Origin: Eutreptiella sp. 'Long Island Sound 2002'
Taxonomy: Eukaryota; Euglenozoa; Euglenophyceae; Eutreptiales; Eutreptiaceae
Reading direction: 5' to 3'
Assembly: GCA_964036045.1 (NCBI GenBank)
Contig: OZ038388.1
Coordinates: 5,427,131-5,491,130, forward strand
DNA: 64,000 nt
Numbering within the stretch: the first letter of the stretch is position 1; each line of letters starts with the position of its first letter. The position numbers and the translations under genes were made by a program. This document shows, in pieces, positions 21,405 through 30,390 of this stretch. The notes beneath the pieces are model-generated. The model did no database searches and was not told the DNA's origin. It saw only the letters and a list, made by a program, of their open reading frames with translations.

Positions 21405-22032
21405 GGGCCTTCTCCCATGTCTGAATGAACAAGCAAGAAAGCACCTGATCTGCAATTGAATTCGTGGTGACGATAGGGTCTGATTGTCTCTGTACCCCGT
21501 CACGCTATGCCCTTGATTGAGGTCCACCCCATGCCCCCAAGAGCCCCCCCCCCCCCCCCCGGGAGACCTTAAGCAAAGTCCAATTTGGCTCCGGTGCCAG
21601 TGGATGCTCTGCGGCACGGAGCCATTGGCCTGTTCGACTATTGTGCCCAGTCACGATCATGTATAGGACGTCGAGTTCAGCTCAGACGTCAGTACTACCA
21701 GGGTGCGAAGGTTGTAGACCTGATTTGGGATGTGTTTCCCCACCCCCGAGGGAGTCGTCTGTCAGACACCCAAACACCCTTGAATGTTTTGACTGTTCCG
21801 TGCACATGCACCGGAGGTTGGGCCTTCGACCCCTCACACACATGCTGGTGACACTGTCACTGTGGCTGGTCACGGCTATGTACATAGATAGTGGAGCACC
21901 CCAACCAAGAAGGGGACACATGGAGCCTGTGTGAATGAACTGCACATGCACGCACTGACGTGATGAACTTATGGATGTACGACAGGCGGTGGTGGACGTC
22001 TGTACGTTTCAGCAAACCACCTTTATGGCCAA

Positions 22033-23322
22033 TTGAACCTTTTCCGCCCTCCTTGGGCAGTGCGAGCCAAAAGTGTACGTGTGGTGCATGCACCGCGAAG
22101 CGCTGTGGTTTTTTGCTTGACCAAAGTGGAGTGCCCCATGCGAGGGCGCATCCCTCCTCATGAGGATGCGTGGTTGTACCGCAAGTGGAAAGCGGAGGTT
22201 GACGTCGATTCCCTCCTGCAAGCCACCTTGCCCCCTGGTCCTGTTGAGGATGAGGTGGACTCGTACGAGGCGTTCCAACTCGCTGGTAGGGTGAGCGAGC
22301 TTTCAAATGCCGCCACTCCGGAGCACGATGCTGTGGTGCCTGTAGCCAAGTCGTTGATTGCCGGCATCTCCGAGGAGGAGGATACTGCTATCCCTGTGGC
22401 TCCAGCACGGATGGCGACCCGCCGGACGCCCGTCGATGAAACCAAGCCTCTTGTTGTGGGAGATTGGTTAAGCGACAAGGACATTGCTGTGTGGCTAAAC
22501 GACAAGTTGTACCACAATGAGGTCGAGGAGCCACAAGCATGGACTATGGCGGTGACATACATTGTGTCCTGCCTGAAGAGGATGAGGAAGTATGAACACA
22601 ATAAGGGCAACAACCATACCACCGTTGGTTTGGCTTGGAGGCAACGCCACATATTTATTGTTAATAGTGACGATTGCGAAGGGCTCCATTGGTTTCTTTG
22701 TCCCATCGACTACAAAGTCCTAGTATGAGCCTTCAAAGTCCACATTTGGGAGCCATTTTTTGGTAATTCTTTGGTCCGGCCAATGTTGAGACGCCTCCAA
22801 TCAAAGGGTGTTGCCGCACATGCTCAAGCTTTGGGTTTTCAAGAGGATGGTTGGTCATGTGGCTATCAATCGCTGCATCTTTGTGATGAGGTGGTCAACC
22901 AAAGGGGAAGCATGGACAATGTTGTTGTTACACCTTTGCCGAAAGGATTCATCAAGGAAGCAGTGCGCATCATCAAGGCAGATCGCTCCGTCCGAGTCCC
23001 CGGCACTATCGTTGAGAATGGGTGGGAGGAGGAGGAGACTTGCTGGAAGCCTGGAGAATCTCCTCCTGCCCCAGCCTCCAACCTTGAGCCCCCGCCCCCA
23101 TCTACTTCTCCCCTCCTTTTTGACGAAGACGATCCTCTTTCGGAACCCGAGGGCAACATTGCTGCCTCCTCCTCGGAGCCAACGGTTGGAGAATTCCCCG
23201 CCTTTCCGGCCTTCAACTCCGAGGACATGGCCCAAGATGGGAAGTCAATGAAGGGCAATGTTAAGGCCCCTCCACAGACCCCGCAGTCCCCTTCCTCTTC
23301 TAACCCCCCCCCCCCCAACTGA
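22033..23322 (+). pseudogene. C48 (Ulp1-like) cysteine protease broken by one UGA
   Basis: Two stretches in the same frame (22033-22725 and 22729-23322) are separated by a single TGA at 22726-22728. The first carries WLSDKDIAVWLNDKL and HIFIVNSDDCEGLHWFLCP, with the catalytic His in GLHW. Reading past the stop gives VHIWEP (Glu where the catalytic Asp is usual) and QEDGWSCGYQSL, with the Gln, catalytic Cys and Gly of Ulp/SENP-like peptidases. The TGA stands where an Arg CGA would be natural. The tail is acidic and Pro/Ser-rich. Ulp-like proteases are carried by several DNA transposon types, notably MULEs; a SWIM remnant lies upstream at 17629-17988. Alternatives are a host pseudogene or UGA readthrough. 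Confidence 0.75.
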
Positions 23323-23364
23323 AAACTTTCTGAGTGTCTATTTTTTTTCGACTTTCAACATTTC

Positions 23365-24201
23365 ATGGATCATGCATCACAAGTGGACGCTCGGATTGTG
23401 TCCAACTCACTGACTACACCAACACTCCGGCAGCCGCTCCCGGACAACGGCGGGCCGCTGGCGGACTCTTCCAAGAGCATCCCACGAAGCATCGACAGGA
23501 GATGGCGGATGATACCAGGGGACGGCAGGATCGTCGGCAAGGCAAACGCCAAGGCCGACAGCCGGCCTCACGCTGATCTACTGCCGCAGAAGAGTTCTGA
23601 CAAAATTCCCAATTTTATGCTGCAGTTTGGATACCCATTTGCACGGGACCCCAAAAACCCTCGAAGTGGGAACGGAGATCCTGAGCCCAATTCAGCTTTC
23701 AAGTTTGGTGACCAAGACGTGCAGCGCAATGCAGGAGACAACATACCTAATGAGCTGGAAGTGCAACGCAATGCAGGAGGCAACATTCCTAATGAGCTGG
23801 AGGTGCAGCGCACTGTAGGAGGCAGCACTCCTAATGAGCAAGAAGTGCAGCGCCATGCAGGAGGCAACATTCCTAATGAGCTGGAAGTGCAGCACAATGC
23901 AGGAGGCAACGTTCCTAATGAGCTGGAAGTGCGGCACAATGCAGGAGGCGACATTCTTAATGAGCTGGAAGTGCAGCACAATGCAAGAGGCAACATTTCT
24001 AATGAGCTGGCAACAAGCCCCGCGCCCTGTCAGGGAGGGTCTCACTGGTGTTATGCCACCGGTGAGAACACGGACCTATTCCCCTCCAAGCGCCCCGTCT
24101 TTGGATGTGTGAAGGATGGGTTTGACGTCATTATGAAGATCAGTAACACCCCAACCGACTGCCGCGACAGCCCGCAGGATCCGGGGGGAGGATTCAAATG
24201 A
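23365..24201 (+). CDS. ORF with seven 14-residue repeats
   Basis: A 278-codon frame in the same reading phase as the protease upstream, separated by a stop and 42 bases. Its middle is seven tandem copies of a 14-residue unit close to VQRNAGGNIPNELE. The rest has no recognised domain. The frame could be the next exon or readthrough of the protease ORF, or a separate product. The repeat keeps the frame because its period (42 bases) is a multiple of three. Confidence 0.4.
   Translation: MDHASQVDARIVSNSLTTPTLRQPLPDNGGPLADSSKSIPRSIDRRWRMIPGDGRIVGKANAKADSRPHADLLPQKSSDKIPNFMLQFGYPFARDPKNPRSGNGDPEPNSAFKFGDQDVQRNAGDNIPNELEVQRNAGGNIPNELEVQRTVGGSTPNEQEVQRHAGGNIPNELEVQHNAGGNVPNELEVRHNAGGDILNELEVQHNARGNISNELATSPAPCQGGSHWCYATGENTDLFPSKRPVFGCVKDGFDVIMKISNTPTDCRDSPQDPGGGFK
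23719..24012 (+). repeat. 42-bp coding tandem repeat, 7 copies
   Basis: Seven exact-length 42-base units, each starting GTGCAGCGC or a variant (GTGCGGCAC, GTGCAGCAC) and ending AATGAGCTGGAA. Base changes between units include amino-acid changes (NAGGN, TVGGS, HAGGN, NARGN), so there is no strong constraint on the first half of the unit, while PNELE is mostly kept. Confidence 0.9.
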
Positions 24202-24880
24202 TCAATATTGAGAGGATTCATTGATTGTCTTGGACATGCGCGTAGTTGAGCCCCGTTGCTCGGTTGCATCTGGACACCTGTCAGGAGCAGTGGCCGAATG
24301 CGGCTCCAGTGGAAATGTCACCGGCACATCAGGAGTTAGATGATCAGTTTTGAGCCTGCTTCTTTTCAACATGCCGAGCCGACCAGACAGTAGTGACCAG
24401 TATATATAGATTTTACATTTTGTTTGATTACAGGCAGCCGAACTTGGTGCTTCAGGGCCCCTCCGGCCCTGACCCCACTACCCGCGGTTTCTCTAAGTGT
24501 TGGCAACGACCTGTCAGCCTTCGCTCTCTCTGAGTGTCGCTGACGTTTGGGCAGGGGCGTAAAGCTTCCTATGGCCCGCTGTTGGATTCCCCAAGACCGA
24601 ATGAGTGTCGGGGAGCACCGTAGAGCCTCTGCAACGCTTTTAAGCTTCACTTGTGGGTCTCCAGCCGGGGGAACTCGGAAGGGATGATATTACATTATGT
24701 CAAGGTGCAATGATATCGAAGTTGAGATCTTCATGTTGAGGATCGCTTGAGGTAGACGATTTTGAGGTGCTATAGTATTGGTGTTTTGTAAGCAGAGCAG
24801 ACCTGTGAGCAAGTACACAAAGGAACATTCCAGTCGTGATTAATGCACAATACGAGGAACTGATTGAACTTTGCGTGGCA
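24202..24880. other. no gene recognised before the tandem RNase H units
   Basis: The stretch holds a GC-rich self-complementary patch near 24450-24475 (CAGGGCCCCTCCGGCCCTG), a TATATATA at 24401-24408 and AT-rich sequence near 24690-24800. A minus-strand frame (24366-24650) has a helix-turn-helix-like start (SVAEALRCSPTLIRSW) but no further support. Confidence 0.3.
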
Positions 24881-24883
24881 ATG

Positions 24884-24940
24884 ACCGGTCGCCTGTGACA
24901 CGGGGGCGTTCGGTAGCCAAGTATCCGTTGCTTCATGGCC
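24884..24940 (+). promoter_or_regulatory. conserved hairpin leader, copy 1
   Basis: A conserved block from ATGACC to the start codon: stem CGGTCGCC (24886-24893) with GGCGTTCG (24905-24912), loop TGTGACACGGG, then CCGTTGCTTCATGGCC, where ATG at 24935 opens the RNase H ORF. Seven of eight stem positions pair. Four copies exist in the window, and the spacing from the stem's 3' end to ATG is 22-23 bases in all of them. Confidence 0.7.
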
Positions 24941-26191
24941 CAACTGAAAACGAACCAAGGCTGGGCGATGTGGTCAGCAAGAAGTGCACACTGGCGGTAC
25001 CGATGCGAAGTCAAGGCAGGAGCGTCGCCGGTGTTCATGTCATACCTAACAACATGGCTAAGGGAGCTATGTGAGTGGGTGGGATTTTACACAGGGGAGC
25101 GTAGGGAACAATGGAAAGGCTTTCAAAAATCACTGGAACAACTTCGAGACACCGGAGTGCAGCCGCGACAAGGGGAAGTGCAAGTACATGGGGGATTGAA
25201 TGCATGGTGGCAAACACACACGGAGTGCTTCACCCAAGAGAAACCAGCCAACGATCACAGTTGGCAAAGGGCAACGGAATCACGTCCGAAGCGCCCGAGG
25301 CAGGCAGGCCCGGGAGTGCTACAAGGAGTGCAAGATCTGATTGCAGAACTGGTGGCGAAGGGCTACAGGATAGTGTACACGGACGGATCGTCGAAACGAC
25401 TGAGCCACAAGGACATGCGCAGGGCCGGGGGATTTGGCGTGTTCGCGGCGGAAGACGAACAGGGACCAGAGGTGCGCTTCTGCTGCTACGTACCAACACA
25501 TCACATGCAAACAAATAACGGAGCAGAGCTTTGGGCAGCCGTGGAAGCCTTACAGGGATTCTGGGTGCCAAAACTGGCAATCCTCACCGACTCGCAGTAC
25601 CTGCAGCTGGGAGCGACTGGCAGGGCCCAACACTGGAAGTCAAAGGGATGGACAACCACATCTGGAAAGCTGCAAGTCCACGTCCCAGTCTGGGAAATGC
25701 TGCTCCAGGAAATGGCGACGCCGGGAAGAGAAGTCACGTGGGAACATGTCCCAGCACATGTCAACGTGCAGGGAAATGAGGTGGCTAATGGATTGGCCAT
25801 GGAATGCATGTATTCAAGCCCACTGTGGTCACGACATGTTGCACCAAATTCATCATCAGGGTCAGAGTCCACGGTAGGCTTGAGGGGAGGGTCGGGATTA
25901 GAGTCAGAGGGCACCAGGGCACTCTGGTCATCCCTGGGTATGGTATCCATGGACAGTGATGAATTGACAGGGGAAGCATCCGGGGAGCCAGCGCCACGTG
26001 AGATGGGACCATACTCCTCAAGCAGTACAGAAAGTGAGGAAATGAGGACAGGACACACACACCAGGGAGTGCTGTCGAGTGCACTGTCAGCAGAGGACAC
26101 ACTGTCCTTCAGCACTGATGTGAGTGACACCAGGCGGCAGCGCAAGAAGCGAAGGCTCAGGAAACGCAGGAACCCAGGACGGGGTCGATAA
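24935..26191 (+). CDS. RNase H protein of tandem element, unit 1
   Basis: 418 codons starting at the ATG of the hairpin leader. Residues about 30-70 (SYLTTWLRELCEWVGFY) resemble the helical segment before RNase H in the LINE ORF at 19437. RNase H: VYTDGSS near 147, NNGAELWA near 191, LTDSQYL near 216, VPAHVNVQGNEVANGLA near 270. The first Asp, Glu and second Asp are kept, but the last acidic residue is Asn (GNEVAN). The C-terminal ~130 residues are Ser/Glu-rich and end in basic KKRRLRKRRN. No reverse transcriptase is encoded in the unit, so it would depend on another element. A second, decayed copy lies at 27836-28475. Confidence 0.8.
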   Translation: MAQLKTNQGWAMWSARSAHWRYRCEVKAGASPVFMSYLTTWLRELCEWVGFYTGERREQWKGFQKSLEQLRDTGVQPRQGEVQVHGGLNAWWQTHTECFTQEKPANDHSWQRATESRPKRPRQAGPGVLQGVQDLIAELVAKGYRIVYTDGSSKRLSHKDMRRAGGFGVFAAEDEQGPEVRFCCYVPTHHMQTNNGAELWAAVEALQGFWVPKLAILTDSQYLQLGATGRAQHWKSKGWTTTSGKLQVHVPVWEMLLQEMATPGREVTWEHVPAHVNVQGNEVANGLAMECMYSSPLWSRHVAPNSSSGSESTVGLRGGSGLESEGTRALWSSLGMVSMDSDELTGEASGEPAPREMGPYSSSSTESEEMRTGHTHQGVLSSALSAEDTLSFSTDVSDTRRQRKKRRLRKRRNPGRGR

Positions 26192-26268
26192 TGACAGAGC
26201 CAGTAGCCCTTGCACAATGGTGCGGACATCTCACAGGTTCCAAGCACAACAATGCATGTCTGAAAAAT

Positions 26269-26374
26269 CTGTGTTCTGACGCAGAGTTTGCATCACATGA
26301 GCTGCGTTTTGTCGCAGTGAGCAGCAGCACGCAAAGGAGAACTCCAAGCAGCTGAACGCCGCGTCCTGTCGCGG
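26269..26374 (+). ncRNA. three-hairpin cluster, unit 1
   Basis: Three 16-base hairpins with 5-bp stems and 6-base loops: CTGTG-TTCTGA-CGCAG (26269-26284), CTGCG-TTTTGT-CGCAG (26302-26317) and CCGCG-TCCTGT-CGCGG (26359-26374). All loops fit TYYTRN. They lie between the RNase H ORF (stop 26191) and ORF-b (start 26392), the last ending 17 bases before the ATG. The cluster recurs in unit 2 at 28777-28894. Confidence 0.7.
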
Positions 26375-26391
26375 ACAGGCACCCAGGCGTT

Positions 26392-27033
26392 ATGCCGTCT
26401 GGAAGGACACAGCAGGAGAAGGGATCACATCGGCAGCGGTATGGCCCATACACACACATCCAGCCAACCCCAAAGAAGGTCAAGCCTCAGCAAGAACGCC
26501 AGCGTTTCAAAGTGCAAGCACTGAGTCAGCTGGACGCCATTGCGAACGAAGGACTGCAAGCAGTTGAAGCAGAGCTGACCACAATGGCCTGGGCCCGCAA
26601 CCAGCAGATCTGGCTCCGACTGCACCAACCACATGACATTAGGATGCACTGTGAGATTGTGGACAACCATGGGGAACCATTGCTGATGAGCAATCAGGAG
26701 CTCTACTCGGTGATGGTCCAGATCAACTGGACCCTGAAGACCCAGGCTCTGGCGAACATGCAGGTCCAGTGGCGACCCAAAAGTGCAGGCAAGTGGCACC
26801 CGTTCCAGTGGGAGGCGATCCTCCACTGTCCGACGGCAGAAGGACACAGAGCGGTGCCCTCCTCGGTGAGCAAAACTGGAGATTGCATGCATGTGTGGCT
26901 GGTAGGCCGAGCGGACCTCTTGCGGTTGTTCCAAAGAACGCTCTTCAGGCAGGCGGACCCGGTTCCCGGGGACGCCGTGCGGTTCCTCTACACGCTGCTG
27001 AACACACCCCCATGCGAAAGAAGATACGCATGA
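26392..27033 (+). CDS. ORF-b of tandem element, unit 1 (unknown function)
   Basis: 213 codons, no family recognised. The first ~30 residues are basic, then a conserved core with QLDAIANEGLQAVEAELTTM (probable helix), QQIWLRLHQPHDIRMHCEIV, DNHGEPLLMSNQELYSVMV, WHPFQWEAILHCPTAEGHR and FLYTLLNTPPCERRYA at the end. The second copy (28912-29959) keeps about five of every six residues, mostly with conservative changes, while the neighbouring RNase H copy has decayed. That contrast suggests selection on ORF-b. The mixed strand-like and helical pattern and basic N-terminus would suit an RNA-binding ORF1-type protein, but that is inference. Confidence 0.65.
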   Translation: MPSGRTQQEKGSHRQRYGPYTHIQPTPKKVKPQQERQRFKVQALSQLDAIANEGLQAVEAELTTMAWARNQQIWLRLHQPHDIRMHCEIVDNHGEPLLMSNQELYSVMVQINWTLKTQALANMQVQWRPKSAGKWHPFQWEAILHCPTAEGHRAVPSSVSKTGDCMHVWLVGRADLLRLFQRTLFRQADPVPGDAVRFLYTLLNTPPCERRYA

Positions 27034-27069
27034 CAGGGGGTGACACAAAGGAGCAGAAGAGTGGAGCGC

Positions 27070-27192
27070 ATGGTGCAGATACCCCATCGTCGTGGCTCGG
27101 TGGTTACACCACACCTCTTCTGTCCCATGGAGGATGGTTCGAACCCCGGGGGGGATAGAGATGCACCGAACGACCCGAACCCCCCTTTTTTG
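27070..27192 (+). repeat. tRNA-like Pol III promoter with T-run
   Basis: A-box-like TGGCTCGGTGG and perfect B box GGTTCGAACCC (27138-27148) at tRNA-like spacing, followed about 37 bases later by TTTTTT, a Pol III terminator. T and acceptor stems do not close properly, so it is a tRNA-derived SINE head or Pol III unit rather than a tRNA gene. It sits just after the ORF-b stop of unit 1 and is absent from unit 2. Confidence 0.5.
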
Positions 27193-27195
27193 GGC

Positions 27196-27197
27196 AC

Positions 27198-27232
<35 letters not shown>

Positions 27233-27410
27233 GGTAGAGCACAGTGGGAAAGGAACAGAGAAGAGCAATAGGAGAGAAAGAGCAGGGGAGAGCAAGAGAG
27301 ATCTGGAGGGAGAGAGTAGGAGAGAGACCCACAGAGCAAGAGACCGGGGCTAACCGGCGCAAAGGGAGGGTGGAGGGTTCGAGCTGACCAGGGTAAATGG
27401 GACGCCACGG
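27196..27410 (+). repeat. GA-rich tail of tandem unit 1
   Basis: A (GA)n microsatellite (27200-27233) and GA-rich sequence lead into CTAACCGGC...GGGAGGGTGG and GGTTCGAGCTGACC. A similar GA-rich stretch and the same ending occur at 29985-30230, which marks the 3' end of each unit. Confidence 0.65.
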
Positions 27411-27783
27411 CAGCACGGAACAGTCAAGAAATGAAAAAGCAGGGCGCCGTAGCGCCCCTGAGCGACAGGCTCGGCACGTCGTCACGTGTTGAACAGTGGA
27501 AGCATGACTGGGGCTGCGAGAGTGCGGCCCACGTGAGGCGGCTGGAAGCCAGTGGGCAAGAAAAAGTGGACAGCATGCGCATGAATGGTGTCGAGCGAAA
27601 AGGTAGACGCCACACACGGTACAGCAATGAACTGTTGAGAAACCTGACGGCAGGAGCACATGCTGAAGTTTAGAGACACCTTTGCACCAACACAGGGGCA
27701 CGACAACGACACGTCCTTACGACACGTCCAGAACTGGTCTACGCTGCAGTGCAGCAAGCAAGACAATGAACAATTGTGGTTAT

Positions 27784-27840
27784 GACCATGCGCTTGTGAC
27801 ACGGGGGCGTATGCGAACCCAGTTTCCGTTGCCTCATGGC
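27784..27840 (+). promoter_or_regulatory. conserved hairpin leader, copy 2
   Basis: Stem CATGCGCT (27787-27794) with GGCGTATG (27806-27813), loop TGTGACACGGG-like, and ATG at 27836, 23 bases after the stem. The ATG here opens a frame of only six codons (MAPTRG then stop) before the body of unit 2. Confidence 0.7.
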
Positions 27841-28475
27841 CCCAACAAGGGGTTAAGTGCGTGGTGGCAAACACATACGGAATGTTTCACACAAGATCGG
27901 AACGTCAACACGCGCAACTGGCAAGGGGAAGCAGAACCACACCCGAAGCGCCCGAGGCAGGCAGGCCCGGGAGTGCTGCAGGTTGTGCAGGATCTGATTG
28001 CATAATTGGTGGCGAAAGGATACAGAATTGTATACACAGACGGCTCCTCAAAAAGATTGAGCCACAAGGACATGCGCAAGGCGGGTGGCTTCGGTGTATT
28101 CGCAACAGAAGATGAGCAAGGACCAGAAGTGCGTTTCTGCGGTTGCGTACCGACACGTCACAGGCAAACAAACAACGGTGCGCAGCTGTGGGCTCTAGAC
28201 TTGAAGCGCTACAGGGGTTTTGGGTACCAAAGCTGGCAATCCTCACCGACTCTCGGGCCCTACAACTAGGAGCGACCGGCAGAGCACAACAATGGAAGTC
28301 AAAAGGGTGGATGACAACATCCGGCAAGTTGCAAGTTCATGTACCTGTATGGGAAATGCCGCTCCATGAAATGGAAAAGCCAGGCAGAGAAGTCAGGTGG
28401 GAACACGTCCCCGCACATGTCAATGTGCAGGGGAATGAGGTGGCGAATGGATTGGCGATGGAAGGCATGTGCTGA
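27836..28475 (+). pseudogene. RNase H of tandem element, unit 2 (broken)
   Basis: Matches unit 1, but about 250 bases after the leader are deleted. The frame has a TAA near 28003 (GAA in unit 1) and a small deletion frameshift near 28195-28215, and the catalytic Glu is Gln (NNGAELW to NNGAQLW). VYTDGSS is still readable at about 28030 and GNEVANGLA at about 28430. It cannot make an active enzyme. Confidence 0.8.
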
Positions 28476-28776
28476 ACTCCACTGTGGTCCAAACAAGTCC
28501 AACAGAACTCATCCGGTTCGGAATCCATAGTGGGGTTAAAGGGAGGGTCTGGGTCAGAATCGGAGGACACCAAAGCGCTGTGGACGTCCTTGGGTATAGG
28601 CGACAGCATAAGAGGCGAAAGTTCAAGAAAAGCGGAAACCCAGGACAAGGCAGCTAACCACAGCGAAAGACACAGGGAGCAAGAGTCAGAGCAACTCAGA
28701 AGCGCAAACGATCCCCGCATCTTGACTGCGGTATCTCTACAGGTATCATAACTGCAAATGCCTGAACGCCCAAAAT

Positions 28777-28894
28777 CTGTGTCTTGGTGCAGAGGAAACC
28801 GTTGACGTGAGCCCCGCGTTCTATCGCGAAACACGGCAGCAACAAAAGCCCAGCAACAGTTGTGTACGGATACAAACTCCGCGTCCTGTCGCGG
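28777..28894 (+). ncRNA. three-hairpin cluster, unit 2
   Basis: CTGTG-TCTTGG-TGCAG (28777-28792, two wobble pairs), CGCG-TTCTAT-CGCG (28815-28828) and CCGCG-TCCTGT-CGCGG (28879-28894). Loop size, order and approximate spacing match unit 1. Stems one and two differ in sequence from unit 1 but still pair. Confidence 0.7.
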
Positions 28895-28911
28895 GGGAGC
28901 TCTCTGGCGTG

Positions 28912-29959
28912 ATGCCGCCAAGAAAGCCTTGGGAGACACGGGAGAGGTGGGGGCCACAGCAGTATCGACACGGCCCATACACACAAGTCAACCCGGCCTC
29001 CAAGAAAATCAAGCCCCGGCAAACACGCCAGCGTCTCAAGGTACAAGCACTGAACCAGCTGGACGCCATAGCGGAGGAAGGGTTGAGAGCTATCAATGCG
29101 GAGCCGAACACTATGGCCTGGGCACAGAATCAGCAAATCTGGCTTCGACTGGACCAACCTCACAGCACAAGGATGCACTGTGAAATTGTGGACAATCACG
29201 GAGAACCATTGCTGATGAACAATCAAGAACTCTATTCGGTGATGGTCCAAATCAACTGGACCCTGAAGACTCGGGCCCTGACAAACATGCAGATTGAGTG
29301 GCGGCCCAAGAGTGCTAGCAAGTGGCACCCGTTCCAATGGGAGGCAATCCTCCACGGTCCAACGGCAGAGGGCCACAGAGCGGTGCCATCCTCTGTGAGT
29401 AGGAATGGAGACTGTTTGCACGTGTGGTTGACGGGCCGAGCTGATCTCATAAGGCTGTTTCAAAAAACACTCTTCAGGCAAGCGGACCGGTGAGGGAGAT
29501 GTACACTCTAACCCAAGTGGAACACCACCGTGCGATGACCACAAAGTTTTCAAAAGCTTGGGGAGACTCAGGTTGGTCCCCCACCAGGTGGATCCATTGG
29601 TGCTTGGCACATTCCACTTTTTTTTGCCAAGAAATGGAGGAACATTTTTCAGCTTTCCTCCATCCCAACGGAGTATCGGCATGGGCCTTACAAGAGGAGG
29701 CTCAAAAATTGTTTCAAGGGTTGGTCCTTGGTGAGGCCAAGTATGTCCCTCCGCCACATGCACCATTGCATGTCCATGAACGCCCTGGAGCAAGGGCTTT
29801 TGGGACTGGAGGCAGCCAAGGCCTCAGGCATTGACGAGTTTGTGTGAAGAAAGACCATAAATGCTTTGTGCCAAGTGTTTTGTGCCGGTAATGGGGGACG
29901 TTGTACGGTTCCTTTACACGTTGCTGAGCACACCGCCATACGAACGGCGATATGCCTGA
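28912..29959 (+). pseudogene. ORF-b of unit 2, interrupted by a ~400-base insert
   Basis: Start chosen at ATG 28912 by alignment to unit 1. The frame is open through LFQKTLFRQAD and is then broken at about 29490. Homology to unit 1 resumes at about 29887 (GDVVRFLYTLLSTPP...ERRYA, stop near 29959). Up to the break it matches unit 1 well. Confidence 0.7.
29490..29886 (+). other. insert within ORF-b of unit 2
   Basis: About 397 bases absent from unit 1. It begins GGTGAGGGAG at the break, with no clear target duplication and no AG at its end, so it does not look like a simple intron. It holds an open frame (29490-29834) with balanced composition, such as WSPTRWIHWCLAHSTFFCQ and EEHFSAFLHPNGVSAW, and a second frame near its end reads MSMNALEQGLLGLEAAKASG. 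It may be captured coding sequence of unknown origin. Confidence 0.5.
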
Positions 29960-29984
29960 AATGAGCCAGCAAACAGAGGGGGGG

Positions 29985-30245
29985 GTAAGACGAGGCAGAG
30001 ACTCTGGGGAGAGAGGGACAGAGAGAAAGGGTGGGGAGGGTGAGAAGGAAGAAAAATCCCCTGGGGAGGGTGAGGAGAAAGATAAAAACCCCCTGGGAGG
30101 GTGAAGAGGGCGAGACACAGAGAGAGACAGAGGCCCACAGAGCAAAAGGCCATTGAGAGAGAGAGAGACCCGCAGAGCGAGAGTTAGAGACTAACCGGCA
30201 CTGTGGGAGGGTGGTGGGTGCGAGCTGGCCCAGATGTACAGACAG
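29985..30245 (+). repeat. GA-rich tail of tandem unit 2
   Basis: GA-rich low-complexity sequence followed by CTAACCGGCACTGTGGGAGG and GTGCGAGCTGGCC, matching the 3' end of unit 1. Confidence 0.6.
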
Positions 30246-30333
30246 CCAAAGCACAATCAAAAGCCACCTGGAGTGGTACTGAACTGGTCTACGCTGCAGT
30301 GCAGCAAGGCAAAACATTGAACTGAGTGGTGAT

Positions 30334-30390
30334 GACCATGCGCCTATGACACGGGGGCGTATGCGAGCCCAGTATCCGTTGCCTCATGGC
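30334..30390 (+). promoter_or_regulatory. conserved hairpin leader, copy 3
   Basis: Stem CATGCGCC (30337-30344) with GGCGTATG (30356-30363), all eight positions paired (one G-U). ATG at 30386 is again 23 bases after the stem and opens the 83-codon ORF that follows. Confidence 0.7.

Noticed and set aside
24366-24650. Minus-strand frame with helix-turn-helix-like start
   Set aside because: Only 94 codons, no second supporting motif, and no conservation seen within the window.
26680-26705. CTGATGA inside ORF-b (possible hammerhead)
   Set aside because: No GAAA strand or stem II follows at hammerhead spacing.
26425-27408. Minus-strand frame of 327 codons
   Set aside because: Antisense of ORF-b plus the GA repeat (reads as Leu/Ser repeats). 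A shadow.
27780-27840. Leader module as a tRNA or HDV-like ribozyme
   Set aside because: No B box or anticodon arm for a tRNA, and I could not build the nested double pseudoknot of HDV-like ribozymes by hand. Left as a structured leader of unknown class.
28696-29793. Minus-strand frame of 365 codons
   Set aside because: It lies opposite the conserved ORF-b. The between-unit conservation pattern favours the + strand, and no domain is visible on the minus strand.
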